Shown: positions 34,311 to 44,063 of the stretch, piece by piece
How the letters are laid out: each line of letters starts with the position of its first letter
Numbering within the stretch: the first letter of the stretch is position 1
From: an uncultured Oceanospirillaceae bacterium
GTDB lineage: Bacteria > Pseudomonadota > Gammaproteobacteria > Pseudomonadales > Balneatricaceae
Assembly (NCBI GenBank): GCA_913057435.1
Contig: CAJXNY010000024.1
Location: forward strand, 1 to 64,000
Length of the DNA: 64,000 bases
Direction of reading: 5' to 3'
Program-made: the position numbers and the translations under genes
The notes under the pieces: model-generated
Told to the model about the DNA's origin: nothing
What the model saw: the letters and a program-made list of their open reading frames with translations, nothing else
The model's database searches: none

Positions 34311-34352
34311 AAAAGCATAGGTTTTGGCTTTTTAGCCAATAGCTATGCTTTT
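34311..34352. terminator. Bidirectional terminator between fliS and the methyltransferase
   Basis: AAAAGCATAG (34311-34320) pairs with CTATGCTTTT (34343-34352), and inside it TTGGCT (34324-34329) pairs with AGCCAA (34334-34339). The nested hairpin has T-runs in both directions and lies between two convergent genes. Confidence 0.8.
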
Positions 34353-34364
34353 AACTTGACCTGT

Positions 34365-36188
34365 TTACTGTATGATTTTTTTACACCAGAATACCAGCAT
34401 TGAAGTGAATGTTTCTGGGAATTCGAGTTCAAAATTATGCATGTGTTTTATATTTGTCATGTTTTTATCATCAGGGTTTATTTTAGAATACTGCGCTCTG
34501 GCCGTAAGAGGGAGGTCAATGGCTAGTATTTTCAGATTATTTAAATCCATCATCGACCCTATCTCTAACCATGTGTAGGTTTTCTCATGGGTATGGAAAA
34601 GAAGGTCCCGGCATTCGCTAGTACTGAAAAAATCCCTGGAATTCATTATACTATCGCTTTCTTCTTTTATGCACTCTGAGCGATAACGACGTATGTTTTC
34701 AAGTGTGGGCTCGAGTGCCTGTTGACGGATTGCTTCTCTGTGTTCGCTGATACGTTTTCGTGCCATAGTGCTATAAACAGCAATGCTCATAACACCATGG
34801 TCGTTAAGAATGCTCAATAGCGCTTTCAATCCTTTTTCAGGGCTTTCCATATGATGCAGAACACCATTGCACTGGATCATATCAAAACGTTTGCTTGTTT
34901 CCGGTAATTTAAGGATATCCGCGTGGTAGTAATTAATATTCTTGATGTTGTGTTGTTCTGATTTGTTGACGGCGTATGCTATAGAACGTTTACTAAGATC
35001 TATGGCTGTTATTTTGGCATAGGGGAGTGCTTGGGCAGTGAATATAGGGTGCTGTCCAGTCCCGCATCCAGCAATTAACACTTCGGGCTGTTTTGAAACC
35101 TTATCAGCTATCTGGCTGGCCTTATCAATTTTATACAGTTGTAGGTATTGCTGAAGGTTGGTAGTGGCTATATTGTTAACTGAGTGCCAGCGAGGGTAGG
35201 GGTTTTCCTCATATTGTTGTTGTACGACCTTCGATGCTGCGTCATCAATATTGGTTAGAGAAGTTATTTTTTCTTGAATGATGTCAAGATATTTATCTGA
35301 ATCAATGCAGATGTGTAGAATGGTGTTGAGGTAATCAGGAATATTTGATCGAGGCGTTGATTCAATGCCTTTTATAGTCTTGGGAGATTCGTACATGCAG
35401 TAAAGTATCAGATATAGTGACAGGTGTGAAATTTCTTCATTAGCGTTAATTTTTGTCTCAAACAGGCTTTTTATACTTGAAATTGTATCTGACTCTTGTT
35501 TGTCTATATAAGAGCAGTATTCTTTATGATATTGCTGAATAGCAAAGCAAAAAATAAGCTCTGCTTCACTGGATGAGCATTCTTTGCTGTCTATAACTTT
35601 CTTGAATAATTCTTTTCGTCGTATATTGTACGATTTTTCAAATTTTTCTAAAGGGATAAACCCTTTTTTCATAGTCTCCATAATTAATTTTGATTCAAAA
35701 TCAATATGAAATTTGTTTGAGCGCTCTCTGATTATTTTCTCAGACATTGTTAATGCTTGTCTAAGTAGTTCATTACAGTTCAATAGTATCTCTAATGTCA
35801 CTCTTTCTATGAAATCAAGTTTTCTGTGTGGGAGTTCTATGTTTTTTAGCAAGTTATAGAACATAAAGCCGTAATTAAATGAGGTTAAATAATCAAGGGG
35901 AAGGGTTTCTAATAAGTCTAGCATCGCTATAGTGTTGATTTCTCCCTTTATCTTCTGGCAAACAGATAGTGTTGTTTCTGGTAGGTGAGAAGGTAGTGAT
36001 TTTATTTTTATTAAATATTTCTTTTGGTCTTTATTTTTTGTTTGCTGCAGGCAGTATAATTTTACTAAGTGTTGCTCAGATGTTTTCTTAGCATCAGGTG
36101 TTTTGTTTAACTCTTTAAGTATTTGTTTTGGGTGGGATTTTCTGATTATCTCATCAGAAAACTGTTCGGCTTTTTGTGTGTGGCCCAT
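34365..36188 (-). CDS. SAM-dependent methyltransferase with large helical N-terminal domain
   Basis: 607 residues from ATG 36188; a TTG at 36227 would add 13 residues but neither has a good ribosome binding site. Residues about 330-345 read VQQQYEENPYPRWHSV, a motif that precedes the catalytic domain in one methyltransferase family. Class I fold: PEVLIAGCGTGQHPIFTAQ (motif I), KITAIDLSKRSIAYA (motif II acid), FDMIQCNGVLHHMESPEKGL (motif IV/post). The first about 320 residues are helical, TPR-like in spacing, Lys/Glu/Ile-rich, and not recognised. The gene is strikingly A+T rich compared with both neighbours, suggesting acquisition. It sits in the slot between fliS and fleQ, so flagellin or flagellar-glycan modification is a reasonable but unproven guess. 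Confidence 0.8.
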   Translation of the reverse strand: MGHTQKAEQFSDEIIRKSHPKQILKELNKTPDAKKTSEQHLVKLYCLQQTKNKDQKKYLIKIKSLPSHLPETTLSVCQKIKGEINTIAMLDLLETLPLDYLTSFNYGFMFYNLLKNIELPHRKLDFIERVTLEILLNCNELLRQALTMSEKIIRERSNKFHIDFESKLIMETMKKGFIPLEKFEKSYNIRRKELFKKVIDSKECSSSEAELIFCFAIQQYHKEYCSYIDKQESDTISSIKSLFETKINANEEISHLSLYLILYCMYESPKTIKGIESTPRSNIPDYLNTILHICIDSDKYLDIIQEKITSLTNIDDAASKVVQQQYEENPYPRWHSVNNIATTNLQQYLQLYKIDKASQIADKVSKQPEVLIAGCGTGQHPIFTAQALPYAKITAIDLSKRSIAYAVNKSEQHNIKNINYYHADILKLPETSKRFDMIQCNGVLHHMESPEKGLKALLSILNDHGVMSIAVYSTMARKRISEHREAIRQQALEPTLENIRRYRSECIKEESDSIMNSRDFFSTSECRDLLFHTHEKTYTWLEIGSMMDLNNLKILAIDLPLTARAQYSKINPDDKNMTNIKHMHNFELEFPETFTSMLVFWCKKIIQ

Positions 36189-36418
36189 GATGGTAGCTGC
36201 TCTGCTTGGATAAGAAGTAGTCGTCAAATTCTAATACGCAAGCTGGAGGCTTCGCAAGCAAGTTTGGAGTAATCTGTTATATAATAGCTGTGGTTCCTTG
36301 ATGATTTTCTGCTGTTACTTATGTATGCGCAAGGGACGCCATTTTCTTGACATATCCAAACGCCTGTTAGACCATCACGGTTCCCCAATTGACGCACCCG
36401 GTTTACGGGAAATTATTG

Positions 36419-37885
36419 ATGGATTACTCGCTTATCGTCATTGACGACGACGTATCTCGTCGACACCAGGTACAAGCTTGCCTGGCATTTGCTGGCTTCA
36501 ATAGTCAGTGCTTCAGTTTTGTCGACTGGTTTCAGCAGACGCGTCAATTTAACGGCCATGCCGCCAGCTGGCTTTTCCTGCTGGGCCACTGTGCGATGCC
36601 GGTTTCATTGAATAAATTAGTGGAGCAGATTGCCGATGAACTGGGGGCAATGTCCGTTGCTTTGCTTGATAGCTGGGATGATATTGATCAGGCCCGCGCT
36701 AATCCGGCTTTACGCTTACTCGAATATTTTCCCTGGCCGACTGAACTTGATCGGGTAACCGACCTTGTTTATCGCGCCCAGATGCCGGTGCTTGCCGCAC
36801 CGAACGTTGAGCAGCCCTTTACTGATCTGATTGGCCGTAGTACCCGGATGGCGGTGGTGCGGCGGATGATGGCCCAGGTGGCGTCCCGTGATGTGAATGT
36901 GCTGATTACCGGTGAGTCGGGTACCGGTAAAGAGGTGGTGGCGCGTAATCTGCACCGGGCCTCTAAGCGTGCCGATGGGCCTTTTGTGCCGGTTAACTGC
37001 GGTGCGATTCCGGCAGATCTGCTGGAAAGTGAGCTGTTTGGCCATGAAAAAGGGGCCTTTACCGGGGCAGTCAGTTCCCGTAGTGGTCGCTTTGAACTGG
37101 CCAGTGGCGGTACGCTGTTCCTGGATGAAATCGGTGATATGCCGCTGGCGATGCAGGTGAAATTACTGCGTGTGTTGCAGGAACGTTGCTTTGAGCGGGT
37201 TGGTGGTACCAAAACGATTCATGTGGATGTGCGGGTGATTGCGGCAACCCATAAAGATCTGGAAAAGATGATCCGCGACGAGCAGTTTCGCGAGGATCTT
37301 TACTATCGGCTAAATGTTTTCCCCATTGAGATACCTGCCCTGCGTGAGCGGGTTGAAGATCTGCCAGCGCTGCTGGATGAGCTGGTCCGCCGTCAGCGGG
37401 AGCAGGGGCTGGGATCGATACAGATCCACCCGCTGGCTATGCAGCAGTTACAGCAGTATTCCTGGCCGGGCAATGTGCGTGAACTGGTCAACCTGATCGA
37501 ACGGCTGATTATTATGTACCCGGAGCAGATCATCGGGCTGGATGAGCTGCCATCAAAACTTCGTTCTGATCTTTCGAAAGCTGATATTCACCACGCTAAT
37601 GCCACTGCCGCACAGACGGCAGACCTGCCTTTGCAGTTTCTGGCAGCGATTGAGCAGGCTAATACTGATGAGGAAGTGTCTACGGTGGTTGTGCCAGAGC
37701 TGACGGTGACCAGTCTGGCCGAGGGTGTGGACCTCAAGCAGCATCTGGAAGCCATCGAGCGGGAGCTGATTAAACAGGCGCTACGTTCACACCAGGGTGT
37801 GGTGGCCCGCGCCGCAGAGCATTTACAGGTGCGGCGCACCACGCTGGTGGAAAAAATGCGTAAATATGGCATTCAGCGGCGCTGA
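36419..37885 (+). CDS. fleQ: FleQ/FlrA, sigma-54-dependent master regulator of flagellar genes
   Basis: 488 residues from ATG 36419 ([10 protein letters not shown]), preceded by ACGGGA; an in-frame TTG at 36389 would add 10 residues. The N-terminal receiver-like domain (about 1-120) lacks an obvious phospho-acceptor aspartate in the expected WLFLLGHC strand, as in FleQ. The AAA+ domain has Walker A GESGTGKE, the sigma-54 contact loop GAFTGA, and [14 protein letters not shown]. The C-terminal Fis-type HTH is in [20 protein letters not shown]. FleQ activates the sigma-54 middle genes and in pseudomonads responds to c-di-GMP. fleS follows after 14 bp. Confidence 0.95.
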   Translation: MDYSLIVIDDDVSRRHQVQACLAFAGFNSQCFSFVDWFQQTRQFNGHAASWLFLLGHCAMPVSLNKLVEQIADELGAMSVALLDSWDDIDQARANPALRLLEYFPWPTELDRVTDLVYRAQMPVLAAPNVEQPFTDLIGRSTRMAVVRRMMAQVASRDVNVLITGESGTGKEVVARNLHRASKRADGPFVPVNCGAIPADLLESELFGHEKGAFTGAVSSRSGRFELASGGTLFLDEIGDMPLAMQVKLLRVLQERCFERVGGTKTIHVDVRVIAATHKDLEKMIRDEQFREDLYYRLNVFPIEIPALRERVEDLPALLDELVRRQREQGLGSIQIHPLAMQQLQQYSWPGNVRELVNLIERLIIMYPEQIIGLDELPSKLRSDLSKADIHHANATAAQTADLPLQFLAAIEQANTDEEVSTVVVPELTVTSLAEGVDLKQHLEAIERELIKQALRSHQGVVARAAEHLQVRRTTLVEKMRKYGIQRR

Positions 37886-37899
37886 AGCAGGGAGGTTTT

Positions 37900-39039
37900 G
37901 TGAGTGAGTCTGTAAGTGATCCGGTGATAACTGAACAGGCAGCCCTGCAGCGCGAAGTTGAGCGTTTACGGCAGGAAAACAACGCGCTTAAAGGTCGTCT
38001 TGCCAGCCAGCAGACGCAGCAGTTTTGTGAACAGCTGGAAAATGACAAAGTGGCCTCCCGGCTGCGTCACTTGCTGGACCTGATGCCGGCCGGAGTGGTG
38101 CTGATCGATAACACCGGCAGGGTGTCGGTGTGTAATCCGGCCGCTGAGCAGTTTTTGGAAACCCCGTTACATGGCCAGCCCTGGTCGGAGATTATCGCCC
38201 GCAGCTTTGCCCCGCAGTCCGATGATGGCTATGAAATCTCGTTGAAGAATGGCCGCCGGGTGCAGCTGGCAACCTGTGCCTTAACCTCTGAACCTGGTCA
38301 GCTGCTGGTGCTGACAGACCTCACCGAAACCCGTTTATTACAATCCCGTGTGTCGCACTATCAGCGCCTGTCAGAGATGGGCCGGATGGTGGCGTCGCTG
38401 GCGCATCAGATTCGCACGCCACTGTCAGCCGCGTTGTTGTATATGGACCATCTGGGACGCACGGATCTGCGGCCGGACCAGCGCAGCCGCTTTGTGGTGA
38501 AGGTGCGCTCCCGGTTACAGCATCTGGAGCAACAGGTGCGGGATATGTTGCTGTTTGCCCGAGGAGAGACTCGGCTGGATGATCAGCTGACCACCGACGC
38601 GCTGGTGCTGGAGCTGGAAGATCAGCTGGATATCCCACTGGCTCACCATGAGGGAGATTGTGATCTGATCAACAATGCCCCTGGCATGCGGCTGCAATGT
38701 AATAAGGACACCCTGGTGGGGGCCTTGATGAATCTGGTTAACAATGCGCTGCAGGCGGGCGGGCCGACCGTGAATATCAGTATTATTTTGCAGCACGATA
38801 ACGGTCAGTTGCAGCTGAGTATTGGTGATAATGGCCCGGGTATGGATGCGGCAACGCGCAGCCGGGCGCTGGAGCCCTTTTATACTACGAAATCCCACGG
38901 TACCGGGCTGGGGCTGGCGGTTGCCCAAGTTGTAGCACATGCTCACCATGGTACTTTTACTCTGAATTCTGAGCAGGGTATCGGCACACTGGTGTCGTTA
39001 AGCCTGCCTGTTTATGAAATGGAAGCCACACCACTATGA
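37900..39039 (+). CDS. fleS: FleS/FlrB, cytosolic sensor histidine kinase
   Basis: 379 residues without transmembrane segments. A coiled coil (REVERLRQENNALKGRL) is followed by a PAS domain (about 55-140; LLDLMPAGVVLIDNTGRVSV), HisKA (MVASLAHQIRTPLSAALLYM, with the phospho-accepting His) and HATPase_c (NLVNNALQAGG, GDNGPGMD, TGLGLAVAQ). It phosphorylates FleR. Start is GTG 37900 with GGGAGG upstream. The stop overlaps the fleR ATG by 4 bases. Confidence 0.95.
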   Translation: MSESVSDPVITEQAALQREVERLRQENNALKGRLASQQTQQFCEQLENDKVASRLRHLLDLMPAGVVLIDNTGRVSVCNPAAEQFLETPLHGQPWSEIIARSFAPQSDDGYEISLKNGRRVQLATCALTSEPGQLLVLTDLTETRLLQSRVSHYQRLSEMGRMVASLAHQIRTPLSAALLYMDHLGRTDLRPDQRSRFVVKVRSRLQHLEQQVRDMLLFARGETRLDDQLTTDALVLELEDQLDIPLAHHEGDCDLINNAPGMRLQCNKDTLVGALMNLVNNALQAGGPTVNISIILQHDNGQLQLSIGDNGPGMDAATRSRALEPFYTTKSHGTGLGLAVAQVVAHAHHGTFTLNSEQGIGTLVSLSLPVYEMEATPL

Positions 39040-40421
39040 GCGCTCGTGTACTGATTGTTGAAGATGATCTTGAATTGCGTGAAGCCATTGCTGACACCCT
39101 GGAGCTGGCCGGGTTTGACTTTATCCAGGCTGGGGATGGTGAGCAGGCTTTGAGCCTGCTTGAGCTGGAAGCGGTGGATATTGTGGTCACGGATGTCAAT
39201 ATGCCGGGCATGGACGGCCATCAGTTGCTGGCACGGCTGAATCAGACGTTTCCGGGCTTGCCGGTGGTGCTGATGACGGCCTTTGGTCAGGTACAGAAGG
39301 CGGTTGAGGCGATCCGTAATGGCGCAGTTGACTACCTGATGAAGCCTTTTGATGCTGATACCCTGGTGGATACCATCAGTAAATTCAGCGCCGGTAGCAG
39401 CCGTGATGACGCCGGCAGTGAGCCGATCGCAGAGGAGCTCAGTTCGCGTCAGCTGTTGCAGCTGGCCAGCCGGGTGGCGCAGACCGATTCGACGGTACTG
39501 ATTACCGGTGAGTCCGGTACCGGTAAAGAAGTATTGGCCCGGTATATCCATAATCAGTCGGAACGGCGTAAAAAGCCGTTTGTCGCGTTTAACTGTGCCG
39601 CAATCCCGGAAAACATGCTGGAAGCAATCCTGTTTGGTCATGAGAAAGGGGCGTTTACCGGTGCCCATCAGGCCAGTCCGGGCAAGTTTGAGCAGGCCGA
39701 CGGCGGTACGTTACTGCTGGATGAGGTGACCGAGATGGATCTTGGCTTACAGGCCAAGCTGTTGCGGGTGCTGCAGGAGCAGGAAGTCGAGCGTGTCGGT
39801 GGCCGCCAGACCATTAAGCTGGATGTGCGGGTGCTGGCGACCACGAACCGTCAGCTTGAACATTATGTTGCCGAAGGAAAATTCCGTGAAGATCTGTATT
39901 ACCGGCTGAATGTGTTCCCGTTGCAGTGGTTGCCGTTGCGTGAGCGGCCTGCAGACATTGTGCCGCTGGCAGAGCAGCTGTTGACCAAACATGCGACCAA
40001 GATGCGCCGTTGTGGCGTCGAGTTGTCGCCGGAGGCGGCCCAGGCGCTGCGCAGTCATCGCTGGCCGGGCAATGTGCGTGAGCTGGATAATATTGTTCAG
40101 CGAGCACTGATTTTACAGCCAGGACTCTGTATTACCCCGGCCGATCTGCATCTGGACCCGGGTGCCATTCCCGTTGAGCAGGCTGCTGAGTCGATGTCGA
40201 TGGCGGCGATATCGGCAGCAGAACTGGAGGAAGCGGGTAACCAGCTGGGGGCGGGTATGCGCCAGCATGAGTTCCAGCTGATTATCGAAGCATTGCGCGC
40301 TACCGGCGGCAGCCGTAAGGATGCTGCAGAGCAGCTGGGAATCAGCCCGCGCACCTTGCGTTACAAGCTGGCGCGTATCCGGGAATCAGATATTGACCTG
40401 GATAGCCTGTTGCGTAAGTAA
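39036..40421 (+). CDS. fleR: FleR/FlrC, sigma-54-dependent response regulator
   Basis: 461 residues in NtrC order: receiver (1-120; RVLIVEDDLELREAI, phospho-acceptor Asp in IVVTDVNMPGMDG, Lys in MKPFDAD), AAA+ (Walker [22 protein letters not shown] loop, LLLDEVTEMDLGLQAK) and a Fis-type HTH (RKDAAEQLGISPRTLRYKL). Partner of FleS; with sigma-54 it activates later hook and basal-body operons. In many Pseudomonas-like loci fliE is the next gene; here the acetate module intervenes. Confidence 0.95.
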   Translation: MSARVLIVEDDLELREAIADTLELAGFDFIQAGDGEQALSLLELEAVDIVVTDVNMPGMDGHQLLARLNQTFPGLPVVLMTAFGQVQKAVEAIRNGAVDYLMKPFDADTLVDTISKFSAGSSRDDAGSEPIAEELSSRQLLQLASRVAQTDSTVLITGESGTGKEVLARYIHNQSERRKKPFVAFNCAAIPENMLEAILFGHEKGAFTGAHQASPGKFEQADGGTLLLDEVTEMDLGLQAKLLRVLQEQEVERVGGRQTIKLDVRVLATTNRQLEHYVAEGKFREDLYYRLNVFPLQWLPLRERPADIVPLAEQLLTKHATKMRRCGVELSPEAAQALRSHRWPGNVRELDNIVQRALILQPGLCITPADLHLDPGAIPVEQAAESMSMAAISAAELEEAGNQLGAGMRQHEFQLIIEALRATGGSRKDAAEQLGISPRTLRYKLARIRESDIDLDSLLRK

Positions 40422-40455
40422 CTGCTTACGCTGTGCGCCTTTGTTTTAGCGGCTA

Positions 40456-40474
40456 GACCAATGTCTAATTAGAC
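40456..40474. promoter_or_regulatory. Palindromic candidate operator upstream of acs
   Basis: GACCAATGTC (40456-40465) overlaps GTCTAATTAGAC (40463-40474), a perfect 12-base palindrome, about 120 bases before acs. A similar GAC-N4-GTC (GACTAAAGTC) lies at 48174 before the transporter operon. The site could bind the LuxR-type regulator encoded downstream; inference from symmetry and recurrence only. Confidence 0.35.
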
Positions 40475-40595
40475 GCGGGTAGGGCTAATTCGGTATAACA
40501 TCTGCACTCGATAGATGCATTGCCACTCAATAATAAGAAAAATAACCGGCAGTGCCCGTACCTGATAATTAAAACAAACAAGCTAAGGGCATCAC

Positions 40596-42554
40596 ATGAG
40601 TGAAGAAAAGGTTTACCCGGTTACGCCAGAATTCGCTGCGCAGGCGCATATTGATAACGAAAAATACCTGCAGATGTACGAGCAGTCTGTGAATAATCCA
40701 GACAGCTTCTGGGGCGAAGTTGGCGGTCGTCTGGACTGGTTCAAACCCTACACTACAGTTAAAAACACCTCGTTTGATCCGCATAACGTTGATATTCGCT
40801 GGTACGAAGATGGCACCCTGAACGCCTCGTACAACTGTCTTGATCGTCATCTGGAAACCCGTGGTGATCAGGTAGCGATCATCTGGGAAGGCGACGATCC
40901 GAGCGAATCTGAAAATATCACTTACCGTGACTTGCATGAGCGTGTCTGCAAGTTTGCCAATGTGCTTAAAGGCCAGGGTATCAGCAAGGGTGATGTAGTT
41001 ACTATCTATATGCCGATGATCCCTGAAGCCGCAGTGGCCATGCTGGCGTGTGCCCGCGTGGGTGCGGTGCACTCTATTGTGTTTGGTGGTTTCTCCCCGG
41101 ATGCACTGGCGTCACGTATCGAAGGCTCTGATTCCCGTCTGGTGATTACCTCTAACTACTCGCTGCGTGGCGGTAAAGTGGTGCCACTTAAAGCCAACGT
41201 TGATCAGGCGCTGCAGCACGAAGGTGCTAACAGGCTGGTTGAAAGCGTGGTGGTGGTTAAGCGGGTTGATCAGGATGTCGCCTGGGATGACAGCCGTGAC
41301 CGCAGCTACGAAGAGCTGATGGCAACGGCGTCTGCCGAGTGCCCGGCAGAAGAGATGGAAGCCGAAGCGCCGCTGTTTATCCTGTACACCTCGGGCTCTA
41401 CCGGCGCGCCTAAGGGCCTGAAGCACACTACCGGTGGTTATATGGTGTACGCGGCCATGACCCACGAATATGTATTCGATTACAAAGACGGTGATGTCTA
41501 CTGGTGTACTGCGGATGTGGGCTGGGTAACGGGTCACAGCTACATTGTGTACGGCCCGCTGGCTAACGGCGCGACCACGCTGATGTTTGAAGGGGTTCCA
41601 AACTACCCGGATAACAGCCGTTTTGGTCGGGTGATCGAAAAGCATAAAGTTAACCAGTTCTACACCGCGCCAACAGCGATCCGTGCACTGATGCAGCAGG
41701 GTGAAGATGTACTGGCCGATGCTGATCTGTCGTCTCTGCGTTTGCTGGGTTCGGTGGGTGAGCCAATTAACCCGGAAGCCTGGGAGTGGTACCACCGTAT
41801 CTTCGGTAGCAGCAAGTGCCCGATTGTCGACACCTGGTGGCAGACTGAAACCGGTGGCATCATGATTGTGCCGCTGCCGGGGGCGACGGATGCCAAGCCG
41901 GGTTCTGCTACGCGTCCATTCTTCGGTGTCCAGCCTGCGCTGGTGGATAACGAAGGCAACGAGCTGGAAGGTGCGGTAGAAGGTAATCTGGTACTGAAAG
42001 ATTCCTGGCCGGGCCAGAGTCGTTCGATCTGGGGTGATCACGAGCGTTTTGTGCAGACGTACTTCTCTACTTTTAAGGGCTGCTACACCACCGGTGATGG
42101 CGCGCGTCGTGATGAAGATGGTTACCTGTGGATCACCGGCCGTGTTGATGATGTGATCAACGTGTCGGGCCACCGTATGGGTACTGCTGAGGTTGAGTCG
42201 GCGCTGGTTGCCCATGAAGCTGTGGCTGAGGCTGCTGTGGTAGGCTATCCGCATGAAATCAAAGGCCAGGGTATCTATGTGTATGTCACCCTGCAGTCTG
42301 GTTATGAGCAGTCTGATGAGCTGATGAAGGAGTTGCGTAACTGGGTGCGCAGTGAGATCGGCCCGATTGCCTCGCCAGACCTGATTCAATTCGCGCCTGG
42401 TATGCCGAAAACCCGCTCCGGTAAGATTATGCGGCGTATTCTGCGCAAGATTGCGGAAGATGACTTTGATGCACTGGGTGATACCTCTACCCTGGCGGAC
42501 CCATCAGTTGTCGACGATCTGATTGATAATCGTATGAACCGCAATGCTGACTAA
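40596..42554 (+). CDS. acs: Acetyl-CoA synthetase (AMP-forming)
   Basis: 652 residues, standard Acs length. ANL-superfamily motifs: P-loop [69 protein letters not shown] and the C-terminal [17 protein letters not shown] with the lysine that is acetylated in other Acs enzymes. It converts acetate, ATP and CoA to acetyl-CoA via acetyl-AMP. Placed beside a CrbR-like regulator, a CrbS-like kinase and a Na+/solute symporter, it is the output enzyme of an acetate switch. A strong terminator follows. Confidence 0.98.
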   Translation: MSEEKVYPVTPEFAAQAHIDNEKYLQMYEQSVNNPDSFWGEVGGRLDWFKPYTTVKNTSFDPHNVDIRWYEDGTLNASYNCLDRHLETRGDQVAIIWEGDDPSESENITYRDLHERVCKFANVLKGQGISKGDVVTIYMPMIPEAAVAMLACARVGAVHSIVFGGFSPDALASRIEGSDSRLVITSNYSLRGGKVVPLKANVDQALQHEGANRLVESVVVVKRVDQDVAWDDSRDRSYEELMATASAECPAEEMEAEAPLFILYTSGSTGAPKGLKHTTGGYMVYAAMTHEYVFDYKDGDVYWCTADVGWVTGHSYIVYGPLANGATTLMFEGVPNYPDNSRFGRVIEKHKVNQFYTAPTAIRALMQQGEDVLADADLSSLRLLGSVGEPINPEAWEWYHRIFGSSKCPIVDTWWQTETGGIMIVPLPGATDAKPGSATRPFFGVQPALVDNEGNELEGAVEGNLVLKDSWPGQSRSIWGDHERFVQTYFSTFKGCYTTGDGARRDEDGYLWITGRVDDVINVSGHRMGTAEVESALVAHEAVAEAAVVGYPHEIKGQGIYVYVTLQSGYEQSDELMKELRNWVRSEIGPIASPDLIQFAPGMPKTRSGKIMRRILRKIAEDDFDALGDTSTLADPSVVDDLIDNRMNRNAD

Positions 42555-42581
42555 TATCGGCTGATACTGAGCGTTCACGGT

Positions 42582-42618
42582 AAACTCCCCCCGAATCAAC
42601 AGCTTCGGGGGGAGTTTT
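42582..42618 (+). terminator. Rho-independent terminator of acs
   Basis: AAACTCCCCCCGAA (42582-42595) pairs perfectly with TTCGGGGGGAGTTT (42604-42617) around an 8-base loop and ends in TTTT. It begins 27 bases behind the acs stop. Confidence 0.95.
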
Positions 42619-42773
42619 GCGTTCAGGGGTGGTATGATCGAGAAAGTTCGGTCGGGTGTAGTTTCTGGGCAGGGACGTGACAGTAACCCAATCGTAATAC
42701 AATTCGGTGTCTGGCGATGTCCTGACGTGCTGACAGGGATGAGCCAGAAGTATGGCAAAGGGGAGTGTACGGA

Positions 42774-43442
42774 ATGCAGCAGTTAGCTCAGAAAATAATT
42801 ATTGCTGACGATCATCCGCTATTTCGAGCGGCGTTAAAACAGGCGGTAGCTCAGGCGCTGCCGGGGGTCGCGACGGTCGAAGCTGATTCATTGTCTGCTG
42901 TACAGCAGGCTGTCGAACAAAATCCCGACGCTGATCTGGTGCTTCTGGATATCCATATGCCGGGGACCAACGGCTTTTCCGGGCTGGTATTTCTGCGTGG
43001 TCAGAATCCCTCGATTCCGGTGGTTGTGGTGTCTGGCAGTGAGCAGGCTCACGTGATGCGCCGTGCGATCGATTATGGTGCGTCCGGGTTTATTCCGAAA
43101 TCTGCGCCGCTGGAAACGATTTCTGATGCGATCGTTGCTGTACTGGAAGGTGAAGAGTGGCTGCCGCAGGAAGTCGCTGAGAACCTGGGTGATGTCAGTG
43201 AAGAAGATCAGAAATTTGCTGAAGCGCTGGCATCGTTGACGCCGCAGCAGTTCCGGGTGCTGACCATGCTGACCGAAGGCTTGCTGAATAAGCAGATCGC
43301 GTATGAGCTGAATGTCTCTGAGGCAACCATCAAGGCTCATGTGACCGCTATTTTGCGTAAGCTGGGCGTCCATAGCCGTACGCAGGCGGTAATTGCCGCG
43401 CAGCGTCTGGGTGTTGAACCACCGAAAACTCAGCTGGGCTAA
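42774..43442 (+). CDS. LuxR-family response regulator, CrbR-like
   Basis: 222 residues from ATG 42774, chosen over the GTG at 42765 because AAGGGGAG lies 8 bases upstream of it. Receiver domain: IIIADDHPLFRAALKQAV, phospho-acceptor Asp in LVLLDIHMPGTNGFS, and Lys in GFIPKSAPLETI. LuxR HTH: LTPQQFRVLTMLTEGLLNKQ, IAYELNVSEATIKAHVTAIL. By family and context this is the CrbR (also AgmR/ErdR-like) regulator that activates acs on a signal from the hybrid SSS-kinase encoded nearby. Confidence 0.85.
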   Translation: MQQLAQKIIIADDHPLFRAALKQAVAQALPGVATVEADSLSAVQQAVEQNPDADLVLLDIHMPGTNGFSGLVFLRGQNPSIPVVVVSGSEQAHVMRRAIDYGASGFIPKSAPLETISDAIVAVLEGEEWLPQEVAENLGDVSEEDQKFAEALASLTPQQFRVLTMLTEGLLNKQIAYELNVSEATIKAHVTAILRKLGVHSRTQAVIAAQRLGVEPPKTQLG

Positions 43443-43466
43443 ATTCTAAGTCTGGCTTTCTTTCCG

Positions 43467-43510
43467 GTGACAGTCCGGCATGACACTTTCAGTGTATGCG
43501 GGGCTGTTAC
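43467..43510. repeat. Long imperfect hairpin upstream of the RAYT-like gene
   Basis: GTGACAGTCC (43467-43476) pairs with GGGGCTGTTAC (43500-43510), GCAT with ATGC, and ACAC (43483-43486) with GTGT (43492-43495) around a TTTCA loop: about 18 pairs with small bulges in 44 bases. No U-tract. It lies between the response regulator stop and the transposase-like gene and could be a terminator, or the extragenic palindrome linked to that gene. Confidence 0.6.
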
Positions 43511-43547
43511 TGTCTGATTTGCGCTGTCATCAACAGGGAGGTTGAGT

Positions 43548-44021
43548 ATGACCGGCGGCGTGTATCCTTTGATTTCCCCATCTGATGCTTCTACGCACAG
43601 TGCTGACGCGGCTGTCGATCACCTGTACCTGATTACCGCCTGGGTGGCTGGTCAGCAACCGCTGTTCGATGATTTTCTGGCCGGGCGGTTGCTGGTGGAT
43701 GTGTTGCGCCAGCAATTGCATCGGGCGGATACCTGGGCGTATGTGGTCATGCCAGATTATCTGCACTGGCTGGTGAAACTGCGGGCAGGGATGTCGTTAC
43801 ATAAGCTGGTGGAGCAGGTACTGAAGCAAAGCTCGCAGGCAGTGATGCGGTATCTGGGTTTGCCGGGTCTGCTCTGGCGCGAGCAGTATCGCCAGCAGCG
43901 AGTCTGGCATATGACGCAGGCACGAACGCTGGCGCGCCAGCTGGTGGCGGCACCGCGTCAGGCCGGGCTGGTCAGTGCGGTGGGTGACTATCCGCTGTGG
44001 GATGCCCGGCAATGGCTGTAA
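43548..44021 (+). CDS. REP-associated tyrosine transposase (RAYT)-like protein with altered HUH motif
   Basis: 157 residues from ATG 43548 with GGGAGG 6 bases upstream. The Y1_Tnp pattern of RAYTs is visible: HLYLITAWVAGQQPLF, then TWAYVVMPDYLHWLVKLR, then LWREQYRQQRVWHMTQA with a candidate catalytic Tyr, and the ending AAPRQAGLVSAVGDYPLWDA. RAYTs nick single-stranded DNA at REP hairpins with an HUH motif, usually MP.H.H; here the first His is Tyr71 (codon TAT at 43758-43760, one transition from CAT). It may be catalytically dead or altered. No insertion-sequence ends flank it, as expected for single-copy RAYTs; REP-like elements occur elsewhere in the window. Confidence 0.78.
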   Translation: MTGGVYPLISPSDASTHSADAAVDHLYLITAWVAGQQPLFDDFLAGRLLVDVLRQQLHRADTWAYVVMPDYLHWLVKLRAGMSLHKLVEQVLKQSSQAVMRYLGLPGLLWREQYRQQRVWHMTQARTLARQLVAAPRQAGLVSAVGDYPLWDARQWL

Positions 44022-44063
44022 CAGTACGCTGCTGTCTGTTCAGATCACTGCCGGGTTCATGGG

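Noticed and set aside
41112-42389. 425-codon open frame on the minus strand inside acs
   Set aside because: It lies wholly antisense to a clear acetyl-CoA synthetase, has biased composition (His/Thr/Arg/Gln) typical of a shadow frame and no recognisable motif.
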